In this document: positions 1 through 9,451 of the stretch, in pieces
How positions within the stretch are numbered: the first letter of the stretch is position 1
How the letters are laid out: the number at the start of each line of letters is the position of its first letter
Origin: Rhodococcus erythropolis NBRC 15567
GTDB taxonomy: Bacteria; Actinomycetota; Actinomycetes; Mycobacteriales; Mycobacteriaceae
Direction: 5' to 3'
Assembly (NCBI RefSeq): GCF_001552595.1
Contig: NZ_BCRM01000009.1
Coordinates: 173,976 to 237,975, forward strand
Length of the DNA: 64,000 bases
Made by a program: the position numbers and the translations under genes
Notes under the pieces: model-generated
The model's input: only the letters and a program-made list of their open reading frames with translations
The model's database searches: none
What the model was told of the DNA's origin: nothing

Positions 1-2
1 AG

Positions 3-209
3 TCGGGAGAGTTCGGCCGCTTCCAACCCGGCGCGGCCAACGCCATGGGTTATGACGACCTGAAGGTCATCGAGGCTCGCAATTTCGTCTCCTCGATCGT
101 GGACGGAGCGCCGCAGGGCGCGACCATCGCTGATGCTGTCGCGTCGGCGCAGGCTCTGGACGCGATGGTTGCCTCGGTCTCCTCCGGTGGCTGGATTTCT
201 CTCGGCTGA
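3..209 (+). CDS. Gfo/Idh/MocA family oxidoreductase, C-terminal fragment
   Basis: This is the 3' end of a gene that begins before the window. The 68 visible residues (frame starting at base 3) contain GYDDLKVIEARNF followed by a V-D-G-x-P-x-G segment and end in WISLG. That is the typical C-terminus of Gfo/Idh/MocA NAD(P)-dependent dehydrogenases such as inositol 2-dehydrogenase-like proteins. The Rossmann domain and catalytic lysine lie outside the window, so substrate and cofactor cannot be judged. The next gene starts 30 bases after the stop on the same strand, so the two may be co-transcribed. Several more members of the family lie within the next 16 kb. Confidence 0.75.
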   Translation, partial: SGEFGRFQPGAANAMGYDDLKVIEARNFVSSIVDGAPQGATIADAVASAQALDAMVASVSSGGWISLG

Positions 210-239
210 TCGAGAATTGCTCCGAAAGGCTCTGGCGCA

Positions 240-1625
240 GTGACATTTCCCCGCGGACTGGCGTTGCTGGTGGCAGCAGCACTGTTCATGGAGATGCTCG
301 ATGCGACGATTCTCGCAACCGCACTGCCGTCGATCGCCCAATCCTTCGGAGTTGACGCCGTCGACGTCAATGTCGCCGTTTCGTCGTATCTCCTGGTGTT
401 GGCCGTCCTGATCCCGGCGAGCGGATGGATGGCCGACAGGTTCGGAACGCGACGTGTCTTCATCTCTGCCATAGCCGTTTTCACGGTGGCGTCGGTGGGA
501 TGTGCACTGAGCACGTCCCTCCCGATGCTGGTGGGAATGCGCGCACTACAAGGGGTAGGCGGCGCCATGATGGTGCCGGTAGGGCGGCTCGCAGTATTGC
601 GGGTGACGTCGAAGGCGGAACTCGTACGGGCTATCGCTTACTTGACGTGGCCGGCGCTCACAGCGCCGGTTCTTGCGCCCGCTGTGGGTGGAGCCATCGT
701 GTCGATCGCTTCGTGGCGCTGGATCTTTCTGATCAACGTTCCGATCGGGATCGTCGGGTTTCTGCTGGCATTGCGCATGGTGCCCGACATTCGGCAAACG
801 CAGAAACGGAGCCTTGACTGGCTGGGATTGGTGGTGATCGGAGCAGGCGTCGCAGTGCTTGTCGTGGCGCTCGACAGCGTGCACAGTGCCGGAACCGACT
901 GGCTACGAGTGGGCCTCGGGATCATTGCGGCTCTGATCTTGTTGAGCTTGGCCGTCATTCACCTCGTCCGGTCGGATCATCCGCTCATCGCGCTCCGCGT
1001 CCTCCGACTTCGATCGTTTCGGCTCGTCGCGTCGAGCGGCTCGCTGTACCGGCTCGTGATCATGGGCGTGCCGTTTGTGCTGCCGTTGTTGTTCCAAGTG
1101 GGATTCGGAATGTCGGCGTTCAAGGCCGGTCTGCTGGTGATGGCTCTGTTCGCGGGGAATATCGCGATCAAACCGCTCACCACTCCGCTCATGCGTAGAT
1201 TCGGGATCAGACGAGTTCTGGTGGGAAACGGAGTTCTGTCGGTGGTGTGCTTCGGTGCGCTGGTACTGATCTCGTCGACGACACCGGACGTCGTTATCGC
1301 TGTTGCACTGTTTGTCAGTGGCGCGTTGCGATCCATCGGGTTCACCGCGTACAACAGCTTGGCGTTCGCCGACGTCGACTCGGGTGAGCTGACCGATGCA
1401 AATACTCTGCATGCAACGCTGCAAGAGTTGGCATCCGGTCTGGGTATTGCACTGTCCGCGTTGGTGATCACGCTCTGCACACCGTTGGCGGAGTCGGAGG
1501 ATCTGAGCGGCGGAGTGCCGTTTTCTCTGACGCTGGGTGTTCTCGGGGCCATGCTGGTGCCGACGGTGATCGAGAGTTGGCGGCTCCCACGCGATACAGG
1601 TGCTGTGGTGTTGGTGCGCCGATAA
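240..1625 (+). CDS. MFS efflux transporter, DHA2 (14-TM) family
   Basis: The 461-residue protein is almost entirely hydrophobic helices. An early LDATILATALPSIA segment is the hallmark of DHA2 drug:proton antiporters (EmrB/QacA-like), and a WMADRFGTRR motif-A loop sits near residue 63. It should export drugs or other amphiphiles from the cytoplasm using the proton gradient. The GTG at 240 is the start that keeps the whole first helix. The stop is followed by about 120 bases and then a rifampicin-monooxygenase-like gene on the same strand, so a joint role in antibiotic resistance is possible but inferred. The substrate cannot be read from the sequence. Confidence 0.85.
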   Translation: MTFPRGLALLVAAALFMEMLDATILATALPSIAQSFGVDAVDVNVAVSSYLLVLAVLIPASGWMADRFGTRRVFISAIAVFTVASVGCALSTSLPMLVGMRALQGVGGAMMVPVGRLAVLRVTSKAELVRAIAYLTWPALTAPVLAPAVGGAIVSIASWRWIFLINVPIGIVGFLLALRMVPDIRQTQKRSLDWLGLVVIGAGVAVLVVALDSVHSAGTDWLRVGLGIIAALILLSLAVIHLVRSDHPLIALRVLRLRSFRLVASSGSLYRLVIMGVPFVLPLLFQVGFGMSAFKAGLLVMALFAGNIAIKPLTTPLMRRFGIRRVLVGNGVLSVVCFGALVLISSTTPDVVIAVALFVSGALRSIGFTAYNSLAFADVDSGELTDANTLHATLQELASGLGIALSALVITLCTPLAESEDLSGGVPFSLTLGVLGAMLVPTVIESWRLPRDTGAVVLVRR

Positions 1626-1689
1626 TGAAGCGTCTTCCGCCACCTTCATCATAACGCGGGACCCGGGGCTTGCGGCAAGGCCCCGGTGA

Positions 1690-3183
<1,494 letters not shown>

Positions 3184-3241
3184 CGCTTCGATTTCGGTAA
3201 CCGAGCACCGTGACACCTCGGGTGCACTACCGTTGCCGTTT

Positions 3242-3667
3242 ATGGGACAAGGATTGGGGCAGATCGCGCCCGCGGCCTTGATCGCCGTCGGAGTGCTGAT
3301 ACTCACGGGCTGCACGACCAATGTCGATGTGCCGAAGACATTTGCTGCCACATTGACGGTGACCGGTCAGGCAGAGCAAGTCGAGGCCGGCTCTGGAGAG
3401 TGCGTGATCGACTCGATCCGTGTCGCTCCGAACGACCAGATTCAAATTTTCGGGGGCAGTGGCGCTGCGTCCGTCAGGTCGACACTCGAGGTCGAGGCAA
3501 TCGATCAACTTCCTGACGGAATGAGCACGTGCTCCTACACCGCACATTTTGATGCCGTCCCCGCAAACCAGAAAAACTACGAGGTGAGCTTGGGCCGCTT
3601 TTCCCCGAAGTCGTTCAGCTCGGACGAGTTGGAAAACGGTGTCACCTATCAACTGCGCCGGCCCTGA
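3242..3667 (+). CDS. Small secreted lipoprotein, unknown function
   Basis: The 141-residue product begins with a short basic-free leader and a hydrophobic stretch (PAALIAVGVLIL) ending in the lipobox LTGC near residue 23, so it is predicted to be exported and lipid-anchored. The mature part is hydrophilic and predicted mostly beta, with two further cysteines that could form a disulphide (one in GECVID, one in MSTCSY). I do not recognise the family; small actinobacterial lipoproteins of this kind are often annotated hypothetical. It sits 58 bases after the monooxygenase on the same strand. The ATG at 3242 is chosen because it places the signal peptide at the N-terminus. Confidence 0.65.
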   Translation: MGQGLGQIAPAALIAVGVLILTGCTTNVDVPKTFAATLTVTGQAEQVEAGSGECVIDSIRVAPNDQIQIFGGSGAASVRSTLEVEAIDQLPDGMSTCSYTAHFDAVPANQKNYEVSLGRFSPKSFSSDELENGVTYQLRRP

Positions 3668-3764
3668 CCGAACCAGTTCTCCCTCACCCGAATTCTCGAA
3701 CAGTAGCGATCCCTGTACTGCACGTCGAAAAAACCCATACAGCATGTTGTATCCGGCGCGACTT

Positions 3765-4082
3765 TCAGTCAGCGTGCTTGGCGGTCCCTTCGCCTCCCCG
3801 CTGCCGAGCCCTACCGGGATTGATGTGGAGCCGAACACCCTCATAGGTGACTGTGTACGGCACATCGTCATCGTTGTCCGGGTCGCCGGAGTCCGCAGGA
3901 TCCGGCAGTTCCGCGATCTGTTCGATGACCGTCTGTGCTCGCGCCGCACCAGGATCGAACATTTCCTGAAACGGCCCCACGAACGAGCCACCGAGTCCGC
4001 GGCGCTTCGCCCGAACAGCCGCCCACCCGAACGTCGCCAACGGGCCGATCATGGCGAACAGCACTAACAAGTCCCACCCCAT
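3765..4082 (-). CDS. Small single-pass membrane protein, unknown function
   Basis: The 105-residue product has one N-terminal membrane helix (DLLVLFAMIGPLATFGWAA) followed by a basic stop-transfer segment (RAKRRG) and a hydrophilic tail rich in Asp, Pro and Gly. The topology suggests a cytoplasmic tail of about 80 residues. The ATG at 4082 is chosen because it puts the helix at the very N-terminus; an in-frame start 13 codons earlier adds only a short basic extension. It faces the lipoprotein gene convergently. I do not recognise the family. Confidence 0.5.
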   Translation of the reverse strand: MGWDLLVLFAMIGPLATFGWAAVRAKRRGLGGSFVGPFQEMFDPGAARAQTVIEQIAELPDPADSGDPDNDDDVPYTVTYEGVRLHINPGRARQRGGEGTAKHAD

Positions 4083-4143
4083 GCTTCGAGCGTACCGACC
4101 GATCGGCATTAAGCGGCCCAAGTCTCTTCAGCGCTGCCGTCCC

Positions 4144-5328
4144 TCAGCTCATTCGTCTCGCTGACTGTGCCTTCAGTAGATCGGCCAGTCGATCAGGTGA
4201 GATCCGCTCGCGAACCGCTTCCGTCACGAGTTCGGCCTGCGTCTGAGGCGCGAGGCCGTCGATCGGTTGGTCTCGGTCCAGATTGGTCGGGAAGGCGTAG
4301 CCCTCGGCCGAGGCGGCGACGGCGCACCGAACTGCCTCGTCGGACCCCGCCTCGCTGAGAGCGAGCAGTGCCGGATAGATCGCGTTGACGAGTGCCTCCC
4401 GGTCGATGGTTCCGAGGGCTCGACCGAAGGCCGACGACACCTGGAGAAGATTTGCCATACGCAGGACGTCCGCGGACTTGTTGTGGCCTGCCGCGTGGAA
4501 CAGCGCTGGGTTGAAGAAGACGGCATCTCCCTTCTTCAAAGGTAATTGGACGTAGTTGGCTTCGAAGAACTCCTTGAACTCGGGACGCTCGAACGCGAGG
4601 TATCCGGCTTCGAATTGCTGGGAGTACGGCAGATACTTGGTCGGGCCCGTCTCGGCCGGCATATCCACGTGGGCGACTGCACCTTGCAAGGTGAGGGCAG
4701 GGGTCAAGCGGTGAACATGCGCCCGAAACTTCGCGGCTACGTCGCTCGACATGAAACCGAGGTGGTAGTCGCGATGTGGATTCTGTGCGGCGCCACCGGG
4801 ATTGACGACGTTGACATCCGACGTCACCTGATACATGGGGCCGAGCCACGCTTCCGAAGCCAAAGCGACAATGCTGTTTGCGTAGTAGTCGACGTAAGCC
4901 TTGGGATCTTCGAGCGCCAACTTCAGTTGTGCGCCCCAGATTCGGTCATTGGCACCAGGTTTGGCGAAGTGATCTCCGGACGCTGCACCGGATTCGTGTT
5001 GGCGTGCAATGAGTTCACGGAAGACCGCGCTGGCGCGATCCAGTATCTCCGCGTCGAATGCGCCTTGAAAGACTGTGATGCCGGGGCCGGTGAGTAACGC
5101 CCGGGCGATCTCGTCTTGGATCTCGGCCCGGGTTTCAGGATTCGACGATTGCTCTACCAATGCTTCGGAGCGGTACAGAAGAACCCCGTCGGCCACTGAA
5201 TCGGCGTACGGGTAATCGGCAAGGTCGGTGTCGTGCGCGACCAAAGCGGCGAAGTCGTCGATGTTGCAGTCTTCTCGGTGCAACCTACCTGCGGACGGCA
5301 CGGTGTGGTCGGTCAGTGATGGAGTCAT
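4144..5328 (-). CDS. Phytanoyl-CoA dioxygenase (PhyH) family protein
   Basis: This 394-residue protein resembles Fe(II)/2-oxoglutarate oxygenases of the PhyH family. A HxD iron-binding pair is visible at H185/D187 (NPHRDYHLG), a distal histidine at H278 (FNPALFHAAGHN) and a candidate 2-oxoglutarate arginine at R290. Such enzymes hydroxylate an unactivated carbon and release CO2 and succinate. It is the most downstream minus-strand gene of the sugar/cyclitol island, with about 95 bases separating it from the neighbouring dehydrogenase gene. It might process an O-alkylated or deoxy substrate of that pathway, but that is inference. The start has a GAAAGG ribosome-site-like sequence five bases upstream. 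Confidence 0.75.
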   Translation of the reverse strand: MTPSLTDHTVPSAGRLHREDCNIDDFAALVAHDTDLADYPYADSVADGVLLYRSEALVEQSSNPETRAEIQDEIARALLTGPGITVFQGAFDAEILDRASAVFRELIARQHESGAASGDHFAKPGANDRIWGAQLKLALEDPKAYVDYYANSIVALASEAWLGPMYQVTSDVNVVNPGGAAQNPHRDYHLGFMSSDVAAKFRAHVHRLTPALTLQGAVAHVDMPAETGPTKYLPYSQQFEAGYLAFERPEFKEFFEANYVQLPLKKGDAVFFNPALFHAAGHNKSADVLRMANLLQVSSAFGRALGTIDREALVNAIYPALLALSEAGSDEAVRCAVAASAEGYAFPTNLDRDQPIDGLAPQTQAELVTEAVRERISPDRLADLLKAQSARRMS

Positions 5329-5423
5329 TCGGGGCCTTTCCTGCGGTGTTCAAGATGCGCTGTACCTCAAAGACTGCCAAGGAGAACCCATCGAAACTAC
5401 CCCTGAAATCCATCAAAAAGACA

Positions 5424-6401
5424 TCAGAAACTTTCCCCCACGGGCTCGACCGAGACAGTTGCCCCCGCGGAGTGCATCGACTTGATCACGGCAGCTGCCA
5501 CGAGATTTGCCCGCAGGCCGTCCGCGGCTGTGGCCAACGTCGACGGTCTTCCGGTGCTCAATGCGTCGATCCACTCTTGAAGTTGGCGGCGATACGACTC
5601 GGCAAAACGCGGAATCCAATCCGCCGCATAGCCGTACGAGTGGGATCGATCCGCGTCGGTGTGGATGACCACCGGTTCGGCGAGACGAGCGGCGCCGATT
5701 TCGCCCACGACCTCGCACCGAGTGTCGTAGCCGTACCGCGCGTTGAGAAAGACCTCGACCGTGGTGAGAACGCCGTCGGCGGTGCGCAGCATGATTATTT
5801 GCGGATCCTGGCGATCGGTCACCAGCGAACTCGAGCGCCCGCAGTGCCAGCTGGCTGCGACGACGGGGGAGTTCAAGATCCACGGCACGATGTCGAGTTC
5901 GTGAATCGCGGAGTTGGTCACCGTGGATTCCGAGCTGCCACCCGGGTAGGCGCTGACAGTGCGACTCGAGCAGTGCACGATCAGTGGGTCACCGATACGG
6001 CCGGAATGTGTTTCGGCCTTCAGCGCCACGTATCCCGGATCGAAGCGGCGCATGAATCCGACGCTCACAAGGGGGCTTTCGGGGTTCTCGGCCGCAGCGA
6101 CGCGTCGGCAGTCCTCTGCTGTCACTGCGAGGGGCTTTTCACACAGAACCGGTATTCCGGCTTCGACAGCAGCAAGCGTGAGGTCGGCATGCGTTGAATC
6201 ATGGGAAGCGATGACTACGGCGTCCACACCGGCGTCGTTGATCAGTTTCAACGGATCGGTCACCCACCGTGCGCCGACTGCGGACGCTACGGACTTTGCT
6301 CGCTCTTGATCGAGGTCTGCAACCACAGAGACCGTTGCCCCGGAGACCGTGGAGTGGAGATTGCGGACGTGGTCGGCGCCCATGACGCCGGTTCCGATCA
6401 C
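5424..6401 (-). CDS. Gfo/Idh/MocA family oxidoreductase with damaged start region
   Basis: The protein has the family's Rossmann glycine motif (IGTGVMGADH), the E-K-P signature (CEKPLAV, catalytic lysine) and a conserved histidine in SAIHELDIVPW, with YGYD late in the sequence. It should oxidise or reduce a sugar or cyclitol hydroxyl with NAD(P). The frame is given from GTG at 6401, but this cuts into the first beta strand. Upstream in the same frame lies an ATG at 6417-6419, five bases after an AGGA ribosome site, immediately followed by TAG and then ATT-CGT-GTC-GGT. The natural start therefore looks like M-x-I-R-V-G-V-I-G with a nonsense second codon. Translation may start at ATT or GTG, or the gene may be crippled. 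It is divergent from the next Gfo/Idh/MocA gene. Confidence 0.75.
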   Translation of the reverse strand: MIGTGVMGADHVRNLHSTVSGATVSVVADLDQERAKSVASAVGARWVTDPLKLINDAGVDAVVIASHDSTHADLTLAAVEAGIPVLCEKPLAVTAEDCRRVAAAENPESPLVSVGFMRRFDPGYVALKAETHSGRIGDPLIVHCSSRTVSAYPGGSSESTVTNSAIHELDIVPWILNSPVVAASWHCGRSSSLVTDRQDPQIIMLRTADGVLTTVEVFLNARYGYDTRCEVVGEIGAARLAEPVVIHTDADRSHSYGYAADWIPRFAESYRRQLQEWIDALSTGRPSTLATAADGLRANLVAAAVIKSMHSAGATVSVEPVGESF

Positions 6402-6453
6402 ACCGACACGAATCTACATGAGGTTCCTACTTTCAGAGGATTGAAACGGACAA

Positions 6454-6485
6454 CCTAATGTCCTTACATATTTCGAGATTCGACT
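6454..6485 (+). promoter_or_regulatory. Candidate operator/promoter element shared with the ABC importer
   Basis: CCTAATGTC at 6454-6462 is followed after 15 bases by ATTCGACT at 6478-6485, just upstream of the dehydrogenase start at 6500. The same two blocks in the same order, 16 bases apart, precede the sugar-binding protein gene at 10502-10534. Two matching blocks of 9 and 8 bases at near-identical spacing suggest one regulator serves both promoters. The regulator is not identified. Confidence 0.45.
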
Positions 6486-6499
6486 CTACAGTTCGAGGC

Positions 6500-7540
6500 A
6501 TGACTTCTTCTACAGTTCTGGAACTCCCTCGCACCAGGGTCCCCGATCCGGTCGACGCTCCGACTTTGCGCTGGGGGATCCTCGGGCCTGGCTGGATCGC
6601 ACAGCGCTTCGTGGAGTCACTCCAGAGAAATACAGCGCAGGAAGTCACGGCCGTCGCTTCGCGCGGACTCACCCGCGCTCAGGCCTTCGCGGACAATTGG
6701 GGGATCCGACGCGCTCACGGTAGCTACGACGCTTTGCTCGCCTCCGAGGATGTGGACGTCGTCTATGTCGCAACACCGCACACTGCTCATTTCGATTGCG
6801 CGATGGCGGCATTGGATCACGGCAAGCATGTCGTGATCGAAAAGCCGCTGGCTTTGAACGGAGCGCAGGGACGGGCGATTCAGGAGCGGGCGGCTGCGCT
6901 CGGATTGTTTTGCATGGAGGCGATGTGGACGTCGTTTCTGCCCAAGTTCGACGTGATCGACCAGATCCTCGAGGCGGGGCTGCTGGGAACCATACGTACG
7001 GTTCTGGCCGATCACGGCGAACGGTTCGAGACTGATCATCGTATCTACGATCCAGCGCTTGCGGGTGGTCCACTTCTCGACCTCGGGACCTATCCGGTCA
7101 GTCTCGCGTATCGGGTATTGGGTGTTCCTACTGCGGTTGCTGCCCTGGGCGAGCCGGCGAATGACGTGGTGAACGGCCAGATCTCAGCGGTTCTGTCCTG
7201 GGCAGGCATTGCTCAGGCCAGTCTGAACACCACGATCCTTGCTGACACGCCCAACACGGCCTCGATCTGCGGCGACAAGGGGATGATCGTTCTGGACTCG
7301 ACGTTCTACCGGCCCGGGGCCTTCACTGTCCGGCTAGGTGACGGAAGATCTGCGCGCTACGACGATCCGGTCGACGGATACGTCGGAGGTCTCGCATTCG
7401 AGGCGGCCGAGGCGGCGCGGCGGATCACCGCCGGGGATATCGAGTCGCCGGTCCATCCGCTCGACGCGGCCATTGCGACGCTCGACATCCTCGACGAGAT
7501 CCGCCGTCACGTGGGGATCACGTTCCCGGGTGAGGGCTAG
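6500..7540 (+). CDS. Gfo/Idh/MocA family oxidoreductase
   Basis: The 346-residue protein has an N-terminal Rossmann fold (LRWGILGPGWIAQRF) and the IEKPLALN catalytic-lysine signature. It also carries a GGPLLDLGTYPVSLAYRVLG segment typical of the dihydrodiol-dehydrogenase/glucose-fructose oxidoreductase branch. It should oxidise a cyclic polyol or sugar with NAD(P). The ATG at 6500 is preferred over one at 6458 because the shorter form starts closer to the first beta strand and leaves the shared CCTAATGTC element in the promoter. The gene is divergent from the dehydrogenase at 5424-6401 and converges on the isomerase at 7537-8313, sharing a CTAG in which both stop codons overlap. Confidence 0.85.
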   Translation: MTSSTVLELPRTRVPDPVDAPTLRWGILGPGWIAQRFVESLQRNTAQEVTAVASRGLTRAQAFADNWGIRRAHGSYDALLASEDVDVVYVATPHTAHFDCAMAALDHGKHVVIEKPLALNGAQGRAIQERAAALGLFCMEAMWTSFLPKFDVIDQILEAGLLGTIRTVLADHGERFETDHRIYDPALAGGPLLDLGTYPVSLAYRVLGVPTAVAALGEPANDVVNGQISAVLSWAGIAQASLNTTILADTPNTASICGDKGMIVLDSTFYRPGAFTVRLGDGRSARYDDPVDGYVGGLAFEAAEAARRITAGDIESPVHPLDAAIATLDILDEIRRHVGITFPGEG

Positions 7541-8313
7541 AGCGTAAAGGCCTTCCGGAAAGCAGTGAGTGCGGTGTCACTGTCTCCGGATGCCCAGCCC
7601 TCCAAACCGATCGTGCCGGTGTAACCCTGGTCGGCGAGCACGCGTGCGATGGCGGGGTAGTTGATCTCGCCGGTTCCGGGTTCGCATCGGCCGGGTACGT
7701 CGGCCACCTGAATCTCGCCGATGTTGTCACCACAACGCCGCACGAGTTCGATGAGGTTTCCTTCGCCGATCTGTGCGTGGTAGAGGTCGAGCATCATCTT
7801 GAGGTTGGGGTGTGAGACGGATTCCACCAGTGCCAGAGTGTCTTTGGCGCGGGCCATCGGTACGCCGGGGTGATCGACGATCGTATTGAGATTCTCGAGG
7901 CAGAAGACGACTCCGGCTTCTTCGCCCAGTCTCGCGATCTTCTCGAGAGCGCGTTGGGCGGTCAGCCACATCGCTCCCGTAGTTCGATACTGCGGGCGCG
8001 CAGCCTGTCCGTCGATCAGCTCGCCGGTATGGAAGTTCAGCCGGGGAACGCCGAGTTTCGCTGCTGGAGCGAGGCATAGCGCCGCTGTGCGTACCAGTTC
8101 GGCGCTGCCGGCTTCGTCGAACAAATCGCCGTGGAGATAGCCGGTCATCGAGGAGAACCGAGCTCCGGTGGCGACCAGAGCATCGAGGTCTTTGTCTTGC
8201 CAACTCCAGATCTCAGCTGCGAACCCCGCCTCCGAGATCCGCCGAACACGCTCGACGACAGGGAGTTCGGTGAACGTCATCTCGGCAGAGACCGCCAAAT
8301 CGAAGGGGCTCAC
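7537..8313 (-). CDS. Sugar phosphate isomerase/epimerase (hydroxypyruvate isomerase-like TIM barrel)
   Basis: The 258-residue AP-endonuclease-2-type TIM barrel has CLENLNT (metal glutamate), MMLDLYHAQIGEGN (metal Asp/His), QVADVPGRCEPGTGEINYP and a closing IGLEGW glutamate. These match the hydroxypyruvate isomerase (Hyi) and 3-keto-sugar-processing subgroup. Such enzymes isomerise or dehydrate keto-sugars with a divalent metal. The GTG start at 8313 overlaps the stop of the preceding dehydrogenase by four bases (GTGA), so the two are translationally coupled. Oxidation by the dehydrogenase followed by isomerisation or elimination here is the likely order, by analogy with inositol and 3-keto-glycoside pathways. 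Confidence 0.8.
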   Translation of the reverse strand: MSPFDLAVSAEMTFTELPVVERVRRISEAGFAAEIWSWQDKDLDALVATGARFSSMTGYLHGDLFDEAGSAELVRTAALCLAPAAKLGVPRLNFHTGELIDGQAARPQYRTTGAMWLTAQRALEKIARLGEEAGVVFCLENLNTIVDHPGVPMARAKDTLALVESVSHPNLKMMLDLYHAQIGEGNLIELVRRCGDNIGEIQVADVPGRCEPGTGEINYPAIARVLADQGYTGTIGLEGWASGDSDTALTAFRKAFTL

Positions 8314-9335
8314 TGCGGCACCGCCAGCAATGATACGGGCAGTCCGGTTTCCACGGATTCCTTTGCGGCCAATGCAATTTCCAGCGCATTGCGGGCATCC
8401 AGACCGTCGACCGACGGCGCGCTGCCGGAGCGGATGCAGTCTGCGAAGTGCACCAGCTGGGCAACATAGGCGTCGTGAAACAGTTCGATGTTCACCCGAG
8501 GTGTGTCGGCCAGAACGCCCTGTGAGCTGTAATGACGCATCGCGGTCCGCGTGACCTCGCCTGCACTCACCATTCCACCGGAACCGAAAACTTCGCCGCG
8601 CACGTCGTAACCGTAGGTGGCTTGGAAGTTGGCCTCGGCCGACGCGAGGGCGCCGTTGTCGAAGCGCAACTGAACCATCGACGTGTCGAGGTACCCCTGC
8701 TCCTTGTACTGCGGATGGATGAGAGCATCGGCCTGCGCGAACACCTCGACGACGCGTGCCCCGGGGTTGAGCCAGAGCAGAGCGTCGAAGTCGTGAATCA
8801 GCGTCTCGTTGAAGATGGTCCACGGCTTGACTCGGGAGGCGACGTCGGCGGTGATTCCTGGGTCGCGGGTCAGAGAACGAAGTAGCTGTGGGGTTCCGAT
8901 CCCGCCGGCGGTGATCACGTCGTGGGTCGCGGTGAAGTCGGCGGCGAAGCGCCGGTTGAAACCGACTTGCAGCGCAACGTTGTTCGCGGCACATGCGCCG
9001 ATCGCGCGATCGGCGTCCTCGAGTGTCAAGGCCATCGGCTTTTCGCAGAAGACATGTTTGCCGGCCTCCGCGGCGGCCACCACGAGATCGGTGTGAGTTG
9101 ATGCGGGCGTGCTGATGAGCACCGCTTCGACGGTCGGATCGGTAATCAGCTCAAGGGCGTCGGTGTACGCGCGGGCGTCGGGACTGACACGTTCGATCAA
9201 CGACGCCGCAGCGCCGGGCGCAGGATCGGCGACGGCGACGAGACGGGTGCCGGAGATGCGCAGCGCGACGGACTCGCCGTGGAAGCGGCCGATCCATCCG
9301 GCGCCGATGAGACCGACTGCAACAGAGGCAGACAT
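8310..9335 (-). CDS. Gfo/Idh/MocA family oxidoreductase, inositol 2-dehydrogenase-like
   Basis: The 341-residue protein carries GLIGAGWIGRFHGE (NAD-binding), FCEKPMAL (catalytic lysine) and VGFNRRFAADF. ETLIHDFDALLWL supplies the conserved D/H pair, and there is a late TYGYDVRGEVFG segment. This layout is that of myo-inositol 2-dehydrogenase relatives. It probably oxidises a cyclitol or sugar to the ketone and hands it to the TIM-barrel enzyme encoded by the overlapping downstream gene. The start ATG has GGAG a few bases ahead. The promoter region faces the LacI gene and contains a palindromic operator at 9365-9380, so repression by that LacI protein is likely. Confidence 0.85.
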   Translation of the reverse strand: MSASVAVGLIGAGWIGRFHGESVALRISGTRLVAVADPAPGAAASLIERVSPDARAYTDALELITDPTVEAVLISTPASTHTDLVVAAAEAGKHVFCEKPMALTLEDADRAIGACAANNVALQVGFNRRFAADFTATHDVITAGGIGTPQLLRSLTRDPGITADVASRVKPWTIFNETLIHDFDALLWLNPGARVVEVFAQADALIHPQYKEQGYLDTSMVQLRFDNGALASAEANFQATYGYDVRGEVFGSGGMVSAGEVTRTAMRHYSSQGVLADTPRVNIELFHDAYVAQLVHFADCIRSGSAPSVDGLDARNALEIALAAKESVETGLPVSLLAVPQ

Positions 9336-9364
9336 GGGGGCTCCGTTCGGAGTGAGAATGAGGA

Positions 9365-9380
9365 ACTAGATCGTTCTAGT
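9365..9380. promoter_or_regulatory. LacI-type operator, copy 1 (perfect palindrome)
   Basis: ACTAGATCGTTCTAGT: the arms ACTAGA and TCTAGT are exact inverted repeats around a 4-base centre. It lies 30 bases upstream of the dehydrogenase start at 9335, in the region divergent to the LacI gene. A second near-identical copy lies 69 bases away, centre to centre. Confidence 0.65.
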
Positions 9381-9433
9381 CCATGCCAGTAAAGCGCCGG
9401 ATGCGGCGCGCGTCAATGCTTCGGTGCTTATTC

Positions 9434-9449
9434 GCTGGAACGATCTAGT
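9434..9449. promoter_or_regulatory. LacI-type operator, copy 2
   Basis: GCTGGAACGATCTAGT matches the reverse complement of the 9365-9380 site at 14 of 16 positions. It ends two bases before the GTG start of the LacI gene, implying autoregulation and a transcript with little or no leader. Confidence 0.6.
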
Positions 9450-9451
9450 CT

